Assembly (NCBI GenBank): GCA_012517855.1
Contig: JAAYUD010000082.1
Span: 1 to 64,000 of the forward strand
DNA: 64,000 nt
From: Bacteroidales bacterium
GTDB taxonomy: Bacteria; Bacteroidota; Bacteroidia; Bacteroidales; Bacteroidaceae
Direction of reading: 5' to 3'
Position numbers and translations under genes: made by a program. The notes beneath the pieces were generated by a model. That model was not told the DNA's origin. It saw only the letters and a program-made list of their open reading frames with translations, and ran no database searches. Numbering within the stretch: position 1 is the first letter of the stretch; each line of letters starts with the position of its first letter. This document shows, piece after piece, positions 55,933 through 64,000 of this stretch.

Positions 55933-57828
55933 TTATGCTATGTCGCTAATTAAATTCTCCGGTCTATCCTCTTCTATTACCAAATTATCAATAATGAAAT
56001 TCTGACGTTCCATCGTATTCTTGCCCATATAGAAAGCCAATAGATCTTTCACCGCATCTGTCTTGCGCAATTTGACCTGATCAAGGCGTATATCCTTGCC
56101 GATAAAATGCACAAACTCTTCTGGAGATATTTCTCCCAATCCTTTGAATCGAGTGATTTCAGGCGAAGGTTTTAATGCTCTTATAGCATTCACTCTCTCT
56201 TCCTCAGAATAACAGTAGCGCGTTTCTTTCTTATTCCGAACTCTAAATAATGGTGTCTGAAGAATATAGACATGCCCTTTCTTTATCAAATCGGGAAAGA
56301 ATTGCAAAAAGAAAGTGATCATTAACAACCGAATATGCATGCCATCGACATCGGCATCAGTTGCAACGATTACCTTATTGTATCTAAGTGCTTCAATACC
56401 ATCTTCTATATTAAGTGCAGCCTGCAACAAATTGAATTCCTCATTTTCATAGACAACCTTCTTGGTCAACCCGAATGAATTAAGAGGTTTACCACGCAAA
56501 CTAAACACAGCCTGAGTATTGACATCACGGCTCTTCGTAATAGAGCCACTCGCCGAATCACCCTCCGTAATAAAGATACACGACTCCTCTTGACGGTCTC
56601 CTTTAGAATCATTCAGATGAATACGGCAATCGCGTAATTTCCGATTATGAAGATTGGCTTTTTTAGCTCGTTCTCGAGCCAATTTCGTCACCCCGGCAAT
56701 TGCTTTGCGTTCTTTCTCCGACTCTTGAACTTTCTGGAGCATCACTTCAGCAATATCGGAGTTCTTGTGGAGAAAATTATCCAATTGCTCCTCTATAAAA
56801 TTACCTACAAATTTGTTTACCGAAACCGCATCTTTTTTAAGAGAGATAGTGTTAGAGCCAAGCTTTATCTTTGTCTGACTTTCAAAAATAGGATCCTCCA
56901 CATTGATGGCAATAGCTCCTACAAGACCGTTTCGGATATCATTGAATTCAAAGTTTTTATTATAAAAATCTTTGATTGTATGAGCCACATGTTCTTTAAA
57001 GGCTGACAAATGTGTACCACCCTGCGTCGTATTCTGTCCATTAACGAAAGAGTAGTATTCTTCACCATATTGATTGGTATGAGTAAAAGCAATTTCAATG
57101 TCATCGCTCTTGAAATGAATAATCGGATATAATCCCGGCGAAGTCATGTTATCATTGAGCAGATCTTCCAAACCATTTCGAGAGATAATGCGTTGTCCAT
57201 TGAATATGATAGAAAGCCCAGTATTAAGATAGGTATAATTTCGAAGCTTCGTTTCAATGAATTCTGACTGAAACGAGTAATTTACAAACAAAGTATTATC
57301 CGGTTCAAAGAACATATAAGTTCCATCTTCCTCATCAGTATCTTTCGTTTCGTCCGACAGTAATAGTCCTTTGGCAAAAGTAATAATCCTCACTTTGCCG
57401 TCACGATAACTGCGAACTTCGAAAAAAGAGCTTAACGCATTGACAGCTTTGGCACCAACTCCATTAAGTCCAACACTTTTCTTGAAAACGGCATTATCAT
57501 ACTTGGCACCCGTATTAAGTAGACTGACCGCCTCAACAAGAGCCCCCTGGGGAATTCCTCTACCGTAATCTCGCACACTAACACGTAGATTATCCTCCAG
57601 ATCGATTTCGAGCCGTTTACCGAATCCCATTCGGAATTCATCAATACTATTATCTATAACCTCTTTCAACAAGACATAAATACCATCTTCAGGATGAGAA
57701 CCATCTCCCAAACGACCAATATACATACCCGGTCGCGTACGGACATGCTCCATATCACTCAGATGCCTTATACTGTCATCAGTATAATTTGTCTTGAATT
57801 CGTTTTCCTCAATGATATTTTCTTCCAT
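55933..57828 (-). CDS. parE: Type IIA topoisomerase B subunit (topoisomerase IV ParE-like)
   Basis: A 631-aa GHKL ATPase/TOPRIM protein. The N-terminal region has [14 protein letters not shown] and the ATP-lid [14 protein letters not shown]. The TOPRIM domain shows [25 protein letters not shown] and YRGKPL-like [11 protein letters not shown]. Compared with GyrB it lacks a long C-terminal insert, so topoisomerase IV is favoured. The partner subunit is not in the window. It sits 3 bp after the acetyltransferase gene. Confidence 0.88.
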   Translation of the reverse strand: MEENIIEENEFKTNYTDDSIRHLSDMEHVRTRPGMYIGRLGDGSHPEDGIYVLLKEVIDNSIDEFRMGFGKRLEIDLEDNLRVSVRDYGRGIPQGALVEAVSLLNTGAKYDNAVFKKSVGLNGVGAKAVNALSSFFEVRSYRDGKVRIITFAKGLLLSDETKDTDEEDGTYMFFEPDNTLFVNYSFQSEFIETKLRNYTYLNTGLSIIFNGQRIISRNGLEDLLNDNMTSPGLYPIIHFKSDDIEIAFTHTNQYGEEYYSFVNGQNTTQGGTHLSAFKEHVAHTIKDFYNKNFEFNDIRNGLVGAIAINVEDPIFESQTKIKLGSNTISLKKDAVSVNKFVGNFIEEQLDNFLHKNSDIAEVMLQKVQESEKERKAIAGVTKLARERAKKANLHNRKLRDCRIHLNDSKGDRQEESCIFITEGDSASGSITKSRDVNTQAVFSLRGKPLNSFGLTKKVVYENEEFNLLQAALNIEDGIEALRYNKVIVATDADVDGMHIRLLMITFFLQFFPDLIKKGHVYILQTPLFRVRNKKETRYCYSEEERVNAIRALKPSPEITRFKGLGEISPEEFVHFIGKDIRLDQVKLRKTDAVKDLLAFYMGKNTMERQNFIIDNLVIEEDRPENLISDIA

Positions 57829-57831
57829 ATT

Positions 57832-58965
57832 TTATTTAATGCTCCTGATAAAAGCACGACGACGTTTGTGCTGTTCACATTTAAAATAGTCCCATTGCGA
57901 CTGAACTTTACCATTCAATTCTAATTCGGGATTACTTTCAGCATATACAAACCCCATCTTTTTATAGACCGGTATTAAATCATAAAACAATAATGCATTG
58001 ACGCCTTTATTTTGATATTCAGGTTTCACTGCGATAAGCAGCAGTTCCAACACTTTAGCATGTTTAATAAAAAGCGATTTCAACAAATGGTACCAACCGA
58101 AAGGCAGTAATCTCCCATGGGCTTTCTGCAAAGCCCTAGCAAGCGAAGGCATCGATATACCCACTCCCACTAAAGTGCCGTCATCTTTGGTAATCAAAGT
58201 CAACATATGCAGATCAACAATATGCAAATACATCTTTATATATTGCTTGATTTGCCTGGGGGTTAGTGGAGAGTAGCCATAGAGAGGACTATAAGCCTCA
58301 TTCATTAGTTCAAATATAGCCTCTCCATATTCTTTTGATATTTTCCTTGCAGAAGTACATTTCGTGATATGCAGACCATATTTCTTCATCACGATTTCCG
58401 AAATGCGCTTATGTTTTTCGGGAATCGCATCGGGAATATATATTTTGTATTCCACCCAATCGGCATCTTTTTCAAAGCCCAATTTGACCATGTGATCCAC
58501 ATAATAAGGATAATTATATATTGTGGCGATCGTACTTAATTGATCATAACCTTCAACTAACATACCTTCAGCATCAAAATCTGTAAAACCGAGCGGTCCT
58601 TGTACGTCATTCATTCCACGTTCCCTGCCCCATTGTTCTACAGTATCAATCAGTGCTTTTGAGACTTCTATATCATCTATAAAATCTATCCAACCAAAAC
58701 GGACTGTCTTTTTATCCCATTTTTCGTTTGCTCTATTATTTATGATAGCAGCAACGCGGCCCACAATTTTTCCGCCTTTATATGCCAAGAAATAATCGGC
58801 CTCGCAAAATTCAAAAGCTGCATTCTTTTTCTTATTGAAAGTATTGAGCATATCATCAAACAAATCGGGTACCGAATATGGGTTATCCTTATACATGAAA
58901 TAATTAAAGCGGATAAATTTCTTTAACTCCCGCTTTGTAGAGACCTTTTTGATTATTACAGACAT
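57832..58965 (-). CDS. GNAT-like N-acetyltransferase family protein
   Basis: A 377-aa cytoplasmic protein. The C-terminal part resembles a GNAT fold, with AVKPEYQNKGVNALLFYDLIP as the probable acetyl-CoA-binding region and LNGKVQSQWDYFK at the end. The N-terminal RFNYFMYKDNPYSVP and GPLGFTDFDAEGML motifs are conserved in hypothetical proteins of this type. The substrate is unknown. It begins the operon with parE, coaD and the S41 protease. Confidence 0.7.
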   Translation of the reverse strand: MSVIIKKVSTKRELKKFIRFNYFMYKDNPYSVPDLFDDMLNTFNKKKNAAFEFCEADYFLAYKGGKIVGRVAAIINNRANEKWDKKTVRFGWIDFIDDIEVSKALIDTVEQWGRERGMNDVQGPLGFTDFDAEGMLVEGYDQLSTIATIYNYPYYVDHMVKLGFEKDADWVEYKIYIPDAIPEKHKRISEIVMKKYGLHITKCTSARKISKEYGEAIFELMNEAYSPLYGYSPLTPRQIKQYIKMYLHIVDLHMLTLITKDDGTLVGVGISMPSLARALQKAHGRLLPFGWYHLLKSLFIKHAKVLELLLIAVKPEYQNKGVNALLFYDLIPVYKKMGFVYAESNPELELNGKVQSQWDYFKCEQHKRRRAFIRSIK

Positions 58966-58988
58966 ACCTTGCTAATATATATTTGGAG

Positions 58989-58996
58989 CAAAGATA
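58989..58996 (-). promoter_or_regulatory. -7 box for the GNAT-parE-coaD-S41 operon
   Basis: The minus strand reads TATCTTTG, the ideal TAnnTTTG form, 24 bp before the ATG. The -33 region is weak. Confidence 0.55.
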
Positions 58997-59328
58997 CAAA
59001 GAAAAAATGAAAGGCACAGAATAATAAATAAATATAGTTATAAATAAACAATTCAAGAAATAATGACCGTTAATAAATAATAGCAAAGAATGTAGAAACA
59101 ATAATTAGAGCTAAGAATACGGTTTCCTTAGTTAGAAGATATTGAAAAGAGATACTAAAAAAACTATTCCAAACTGGAATACTCTCATCTCTATTTAAGG
59201 TTCTGAATAGCCAAGGAGAAAGAGATGAAACTCTTTGTTATACATATATACTAAATTCGCCTCTATGCCATCTTCTACTAAAGAGAAAATTTGCATCAAG
59301 GCGAATTATTTTTGCAAAACAGAAACTG
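58997..59328. other. Intergenic region after the metallophosphoesterase gene
   Basis: About 330 AT-rich bases. It contains a TATTCCA/TGGAATA hairpin near 59163-59181 and long-loop inverted arms AATTCGCCT (59254-59262) and AGGCGAATT (59299-59307) that may form part of a terminator. No gene is seen. Confidence 0.5.
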
Positions 59329-60690
59329 TTATAAGTCCACTTCTTTATTATTCACTAATAAATGCGTACCATATTTATATTGATACAATGCAACCTGCAG
59401 TTTCTTCTTGTCAGAATTCATAGGAAGAATCACCACAAAATGCATATTCTTAGCGTCTTGGTCTATCACCTTATTCTTATCACGCGTCTTCTCATCTTCC
59501 CAAGTACCGGTATTGGCATAAACACAAGATTTATTTTCACTATTGGTATAAGATTTAATCATCGGCAAATGGGTATGGCCGAAAACTACGAGACGGACAA
59601 AAGAACGAATAGGGACAAGAAAATATTGTAAGTATGATTGGTCATCAATAAAACCCGTATGCAAGCTCCCTGATATAGCATCGTCAATATTTGTCGAAAC
59701 AAGAGCATGATTATACCTTTCGCGATCATCCCAATTGGCCTGAGTAAATAAACCATCATATAGATTCATCTCTATATGACCATCTGTTGCATTATTTCGA
59801 GGTAAAATATCATTAATAGAATAAGCCTTCGTATAATTCCCCACATTCGTAGTGATAATCTTGTCATCGAAATTATCTTTCACATAAATCAAACCTGACA
59901 ACACTTGATTCCATAAATAATAGTAATTATATTTACTATTCTGCTCCTCATTATTCGGATCATTCAGCTTTACATTGGGCACTTTTGTAGCAGCTTCTGG
60001 AGTAGTAGGATCTATAAACGAATTAGCAGCGATACGAGCAAAAAAGTAACCGGGAGGCAATATAGAACCCGGAGCTTCAGACTCATTGGCGCCAGGAGTC
60101 ATTGCACAGAAGAAATCATAGCGGTGACCATGTTCTATAGCAATCTGCGGATAGCCGTCTGGATAATAAGTACCAACTGCGAGTCTGTCTTTATCACGGG
60201 CTTGATTTACCCCAGGCATTGCAACATCAACATTTTCCGGGGAGATACCCATATCGTGGTTTCCAGGAATATAAGTAACCTTTACATTACGATCTTTAAT
60301 AATACCGTTCAACACATCAAAGATACGTTGATTTGCCACTACCGTCTTTCTGACAAAATCGGTCTGAGAGCCATTCCCATAAGTATTCACTCTTGTCGGA
60401 ATATACCATTCGTCGAACATATCGCCCGCTATGACGAGTTCTTTAATAGTGTTCGAAGAGCGTACCTCATTAAGGAATTGCTCCAGCCGTTTTAAGTGCT
60501 TCACATTTTCAGAGTACGCCAAATCGTTTCCCAAATGTAAATCACTAATCACAATAATTTTGTCGCGTTCTACATTGCTACTCGCACTGATAGTGTCAAA
60601 TGGATTATCAGCGGAATCTTTGTCACTGTTGCACGATACCAAACCAAAAGCAGATGCAACAAACAAAAGGATAAAACTAATTTTCTTCAT
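59329..60690 (-). CDS. Metallophosphoesterase lipoprotein
   Basis: A 453-aa calcineurin-like phosphoesterase. The lipobox is GLVSC. Metal-binding motifs are ISDLHLGND, IAGDMFDEW, IPGNHDMG, EHGHRYDFF and VVFGHTHLP, so both metal sites look complete. It probably cleaves phosphomonoesters or diesters in the periplasm or at the surface; UDP-diacylglucosamine hydrolase LpxH-like activity is less likely because it is exported. It stands alone with its own promoter. Confidence 0.82.
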   Translation of the reverse strand: MKKISFILLFVASAFGLVSCNSDKDSADNPFDTISASSNVERDKIIVISDLHLGNDLAYSENVKHLKRLEQFLNEVRSSNTIKELVIAGDMFDEWYIPTRVNTYGNGSQTDFVRKTVVANQRIFDVLNGIIKDRNVKVTYIPGNHDMGISPENVDVAMPGVNQARDKDRLAVGTYYPDGYPQIAIEHGHRYDFFCAMTPGANESEAPGSILPPGYFFARIAANSFIDPTTPEAATKVPNVKLNDPNNEEQNSKYNYYYLWNQVLSGLIYVKDNFDDKIITTNVGNYTKAYSINDILPRNNATDGHIEMNLYDGLFTQANWDDRERYNHALVSTNIDDAISGSLHTGFIDDQSYLQYFLVPIRSFVRLVVFGHTHLPMIKSYTNSENKSCVYANTGTWEDEKTRDKNKVIDQDAKNMHFVVILPMNSDKKKLQVALYQYKYGTHLLVNNKEVDL

Positions 60691-60781
60691 AAATGTAACA
60701 AATATTAGGGATAAATTAAGATAATCCTATGCCAATAAAAAATAATCTGAATCTACCAGTGTAGCGTCAATATAGCTTGGA

Positions 60782-60810
60782 CAAAGGTAGTCAACATTTA
60801 GCCGACCAAA
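60782..60810 (-). promoter_or_regulatory. Probable promoter for the metallophosphoesterase
   Basis: The minus strand reads TTTG (60810-60807), 17 nt, then TACCTTTG (60789-60782). The spacing is slightly short. The leader would be about 85 nt. Confidence 0.5.
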
Positions 60811-60877
60811 GTCTCATATTTACAAAACCGACGTATCATAAATACAAAACATTGCGATTTTAAGACAAAAAAGACGA

Positions 60878-60906
60878 TTTGATTACCAAATTATTTGTTA
60901 AATTTG
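60878..60906 (+). promoter_or_regulatory. Possible promoter abutting the AraC-type gene
   Basis: TTTG at 60878-60881 and TAAATTTG at 60899-60906, 17 nt apart. Transcription would start within a few bases of the ATG at 60916, so the mRNA may be leaderless or nearly so. Confidence 0.45.
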
Positions 60907-60915
60907 CACCTTGTT

Positions 60916-62007
60916 ATGCAAAGCCTATATTTAGCTACTATATTTGCGGCTGCAATTGCCTGCTTGCTCACATCGTTGTTGATCTTTGCCCGCAGAAAAA
61001 GTGGAGAACGCTCACGCGTGATCCTAGCATGGATCGTTTTATTTTCTGTAGCAAACTATATAACACGATTTTATGCCCTATGCCATGGCAAGGAACCTAG
61101 TCAGATCATTTCGGTACCCATGTTGCTACTTGCTCTTTTCATGGTAATTTGCTACATCATGTACCCTATTGAGGTGATATCACCCGGTTATCTTAATTTC
61201 AGACGTATCCTCAAACTCTACAGTCCGCTCATCGTATTAATCGGTATTTATGTTCTTTTGTTAAATACAGGAACAACTTTTCCTCCTTATCATTCGTTGC
61301 TCCACATGTTACCCGACATCGCACAATTCCACGTATGGTTTCGGCTTATACTTTCCATTCTGATCTTTACTCCTGTACTTTTCATATTCATTATTCCCTA
61401 CACAAGGCGTTACAACAATACAGACAGAACATGGATACTGAAATATACACTTTGTTTTGCAATCAACACACTAGCCTATATGATTGTATTGATGTCCGAT
61501 TTGTTAGTGATCAAAACTTTATATTATTATGTAAGTGCAGGCTGTAGCATCTATATCGCCTATATGGAATTGTTTGAAAGATTGATAGAACCACGCTCGA
61601 CACTTGTGAATAAAATTAAAAACATAAAAATCGAAGACCTCGGTCATAAGGAAACATTAATTGCTAAAGAAAATCCGTTGTGCAAAAAGATTATTGTTTA
61701 CATGAACCAGTCGTACGATTATAGAGACCCCGATATTTCGCTGAACAAATTGGCCGCCTCGCTTTGCACCAACCGCACTACGCTTTCAAATGCTTTGCAC
61801 AAACTAGGATACACCAATTTCAATACCTATATTAATACATTGCGTATCGAGGACTTTATTCGGCGTATCCAAGCCAAAGAATCTGCCAACTATCAAGAAG
61901 CGTTCTATGATGCAGGCTTCCGTTCACGAGCCACAGCTTTTAGGAATTTCAAACAATATACAGGAAAAACACCTTCAGAGTATTTCTTACATCAAACCGT
62001 TGATTGA
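60916..62007 (+). CDS. Membrane-anchored AraC-family regulator
   Basis: A protein of about 363 aa. The N-terminal two thirds contain six or seven hydrophobic helices. The C-terminal AraC HTH pair (about 260-360) has LNKLAASLCTNRTTLSNAL and YQEAFYDAGFRSRATAFRNF. Such membrane-bound AraC regulators are frequent in Bacteroidetes; the signal is unknown. The start at ATG 60916 is preferred over a TTG at 60895, which overlaps the -7 box. It is convergent with the methyltransferase gene. Confidence 0.85.
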   Translation: MQSLYLATIFAAAIACLLTSLLIFARRKSGERSRVILAWIVLFSVANYITRFYALCHGKEPSQIISVPMLLLALFMVICYIMYPIEVISPGYLNFRRILKLYSPLIVLIGIYVLLLNTGTTFPPYHSLLHMLPDIAQFHVWFRLILSILIFTPVLFIFIIPYTRRYNNTDRTWILKYTLCFAINTLAYMIVLMSDLLVIKTLYYYVSAGCSIYIAYMELFERLIEPRSTLVNKIKNIKIEDLGHKETLIAKENPLCKKIIVYMNQSYDYRDPDISLNKLAASLCTNRTTLSNALHKLGYTNFNTYINTLRIEDFIRRIQAKESANYQEAFYDAGFRSRATAFRNFKQYTGKTPSEYFLHQTVD

Positions 62008-62077
62008 ATTTTCATTCGACTAATTGCAAATAAAATTAAGGAAGCTTTGACAAACCTACAAAATTTTCATAAATATA

Positions 62078-63283
62078 TCAGTCGCTTCTGAGAGCAGAAG
62101 ACATTACAATTTTTTCTCCCCGAATGATCACATGCTGACCATTCTGAAGCGTCGTTGCAAATAGGAAATCATTACCACCGTCCGAAAGATGAAAGCGTTT
62201 ATGAAGTTCAGCAGCTGCTACAGGGAAATTACGAACACAAATATTTGCCTTCTTCATCCCTTTAAGGAATAAGTTCAAATCCTTCTTATTAAAAGAGCTG
62301 TATCCGCAAATTTTAAAAACCTTTCCTGGAAAGTCTGATACCAATTTGTCTGACGTATATAAATGGCTATTAGGATGAAGTTTTTCTATTCCAAATCGCA
62401 CTGCCAACACTTTAAAAGCTCCTGCTTTAAGTACCGACGCATTAGGCTCGTATAAATAATGACTTAAAACGGAAGTAAAATAACAAACAGACGACAGTTC
62501 TTCATCACGATGAAATACAAATGACTGAGAAGAAATCTTATTTAGATTAACACAATGAATAGAAACCGAATCGCAATTATTCCTATCAAGCAGCAATAGC
62601 AGTTCCTTGCACTCTCCCCCAACAGAAACGATATGCACTTCCCACGGGTATTTTAATTGTTGCATGGCAGCATATACATCAAGCATTGGCGAAAGCTTAA
62701 CCAAAATCTTATGAGCCTTGGACAAGAGTAAATCATTTATGACCACTATATCAGGCTCACAATCACTAACGGCAAAGACCTTCCCACCTTGACTATCCCT
62801 ACGCGCCGGATCTACATAAATAACATCTACCGGATTCATTTTCTGCACATATTCAATAGCATCGGCATTAACCGTTTCAATATTATGCAATCCCAATGCC
62901 ACAAAATTATGAGCAGCCAACTGACACAATCTTTCTTGCCGCTCCACATAAACAACATGATCGAACTGTTTGGCAAAACAAGAACTATCCACGCCGAGTC
63001 CCCCTGTTAAGTCTACCAGTGTATTGCCACCAACAAGCTCTGCTTTGTAAGCAGCCGTTGTCTCACTGGAGCACTGTTCCAAAGCCAAATGCGGGGGATA
63101 TACGACATCAGGGTTGCTATACCATGAAGGCAACTTACTTTTTGCTTTTTGCCGACCTTCTATCTGAACGACAGCGGTAGGCATGTCTATTTCGGGATAA
63201 CGCGAAGCACGAAAGCCCAATGTAAATACATCGTCATCAATATGGTCAAGAATAAATTTCTTTGTTTCTTTCGAAATAAACAT
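62078..63283 (-). CDS. Class I SAM-dependent methyltransferase with THUMP-like domain
   Basis: A 401-aa protein. The Rossmann methyltransferase core shows motif I LVDLTGGLGVDSSCFAKQ, a motif II acidic residue in VVYVERQERL and the DPARRDSQGGKVFAVSDCEP stretch. The C-terminal part resembles the THUMP-like domain, suggesting an RNA substrate. Homologues are widespread in Bacteroidetes with no firm substrate. Single gene with a consensus promoter. Confidence 0.8.
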   Translation of the reverse strand: MFISKETKKFILDHIDDDVFTLGFRASRYPEIDMPTAVVQIEGRQKAKSKLPSWYSNPDVVYPPHLALEQCSSETTAAYKAELVGGNTLVDLTGGLGVDSSCFAKQFDHVVYVERQERLCQLAAHNFVALGLHNIETVNADAIEYVQKMNPVDVIYVDPARRDSQGGKVFAVSDCEPDIVVINDLLLSKAHKILVKLSPMLDVYAAMQQLKYPWEVHIVSVGGECKELLLLLDRNNCDSVSIHCVNLNKISSQSFVFHRDEELSSVCYFTSVLSHYLYEPNASVLKAGAFKVLAVRFGIEKLHPNSHLYTSDKLVSDFPGKVFKICGYSSFNKKDLNLFLKGMKKANICVRNFPVAAAELHKRFHLSDGGNDFLFATTLQNGQHVIIRGEKIVMSSALRSD

Positions 63284-63324
63284 TTGGTACGTTTCCTCTT
63301 TAATATAGTTACTTTAGCAGTATG

Positions 63325-63356
63325 CAAATATAGATATTATATTGACATTTCGCAAA
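63325..63356 (-). promoter_or_regulatory. Promoter for the SAM methyltransferase
   Basis: On the minus strand TTTG (63356-63353), 20 nt, then TATATTTG (63332-63325). It gives a leader of about 35 nt. Confidence 0.65.
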
Positions 63357-63450
63357 TTATAAACATTCGGTTCGACTATAGACGGCTACCATTTCACCAT
63401 GAAAAGTGAGTAAAAAGATGGTAATATTCAGCTAAATAAACTGAATGATT

Positions 63451-63482
63451 TTTGTATATGAGAACTGCTTACACTATCTTTG
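63451..63482 (+). promoter_or_regulatory. Promoter for the dipeptidyl peptidase gene
   Basis: TTTG (63451-63454), 20 nt, then TATCTTTG (63475-63482), an ideal match. The leader is about 22 nt. Confidence 0.7.
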
Positions 63483-63510
63483 CCATCTAAATCAATACTA
63501 ACAATTTGGT

Positions 63511-64000
63511 ATGAATATGAAAAAGTTAGGCATACTTTTGTTTTTGTGCACTTGCTATATGTCATTTATAGGAGCACAAGGCACTAAATCTCTTGATCTG
63601 AAAGAGATTGTAGATGGTAAATTCTATCCCAAAACGGTACGCAATGTAATGCCGATGAGCGAAGGAGAATTTTACACTCAAATGAACGAAGATGGTACCA
63701 AAATTATCAAATATTCGTTTCGGACAGGACAACAAGTCGAAGTTCTTTTCGACGTCTCGACAGCACGCGATTGCCCTTTCAAAAACTTCGACAGCTATAG
63801 TTTTTCGCCAGATGGCTCCACTTTATTGATCGCCACAAACAAAAAGCGTATTTATCGCCGTTCTTTCACAGCCGACTATTATTTATATCAACTCAACAAG
63901 AATGCGGACGGCGTTACAACCCGCAACAAAATAGAGAAGCTTTCAGAAGGAGGGGCACAACAATCACCGGTATTCTCTCCCGACGGAAATATGGTAGCTT
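63511..64000 (+). CDS. Dipeptidyl peptidase IV (S9B), N-terminal part
   Basis: The frame runs off the window after 163 codons. The signal peptide ends at FIGA before Gln-Gly. The visible part is the start of a beta-propeller with the repeat-like FSPDGSTLLIATNKKRIYRR and SPVFSPDGNMVA, typical of DPP IV/S9B enzymes. The catalytic alpha/beta-hydrolase domain lies beyond the window, so activity cannot be checked. The ATG at 63511 or 63517 could start it. Confidence 0.8.
   Translation, partial: MNMKKLGILLFLCTCYMSFIGAQGTKSLDLKEIVDGKFYPKTVRNVMPMSEGEFYTQMNEDGTKIIKYSFRTGQQVEVLFDVSTARDCPFKNFDSYSFSPDGSTLLIATNKKRIYRRSFTADYYLYQLNKNADGVTTRNKIEKLSEGGAQQSPVFSPDGNMVA

Overview
The window looks like a chromosomal segment of a Bacteroidales bacterium, most likely Bacteroides or a close relative. 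The evidence is two SusC/SusD loci, many lipoproteins, promoters with a TAnnTTTG -7 box and a TTTG -33 element, a FrdCAB-type fumarate reductase/succinate dehydrogenase, and signal peptides followed by Gln. No tRNA, rRNA, CRISPR array or intact transposase was seen.

Region 1 (1-15179) is a chitin/GlcNAc-glycan utilisation locus. A minus-strand operon runs ROK kinase, MFS transporter, SIS protein, SusC, SusD, surface lipoprotein and GH18 chitinase. A divergent plus-strand pair holds nagA and a large membrane-spanning HTH regulator. Region 2 (15391-25999) is a plus-strand locus with SusC, SusD, a GH144-type enzyme, a GH3 beta-glucosidase and a GH43-like protein with a discoidin domain; its content suggests beta-1,2-glucan use.

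Region 3 (26000-30250) is a gene-poor, AT-rich island. It carries three near-identical tandem genes of about 164 aa plus a decayed fourth copy, a chimeric small ORF and a secreted protein, probably an immunity-type gene array. Region 4 (30252-37982) holds a nucleoside kinase and a plus-strand run of Na/Pi cotransporter, Ca-type P-ATPase, HAD hydrolase and ribF.

Region 5 (38843-64000) is mostly core functions: comF, typA, rpsO, sufE, an M28-type glutaminyl cyclase, a TolC/MacA/MacB efflux operon ending in a LytS/LytT two-component pair, frdCAB, an acetyltransferase-parE-coaD-ctp operon, a metallophosphoesterase, an AraC regulator, a THUMP-like methyltransferase and the start of a dipeptidyl peptidase IV.

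The most unusual signal is noncoding. Five intergenic sites (6-58, 10791-10888, 26845-26932, 38173-38268, 50005-50056), plus one degenerate site near 26540, contain short palindromic cores whose centres lie exactly 22 bp apart. Core sequence differs between sites while the 22-bp step is kept. Two are near-perfect 92-98 bp palindromes made of four 22-bp units; one has interleaved complementary units. I do not recognise this as a described element.
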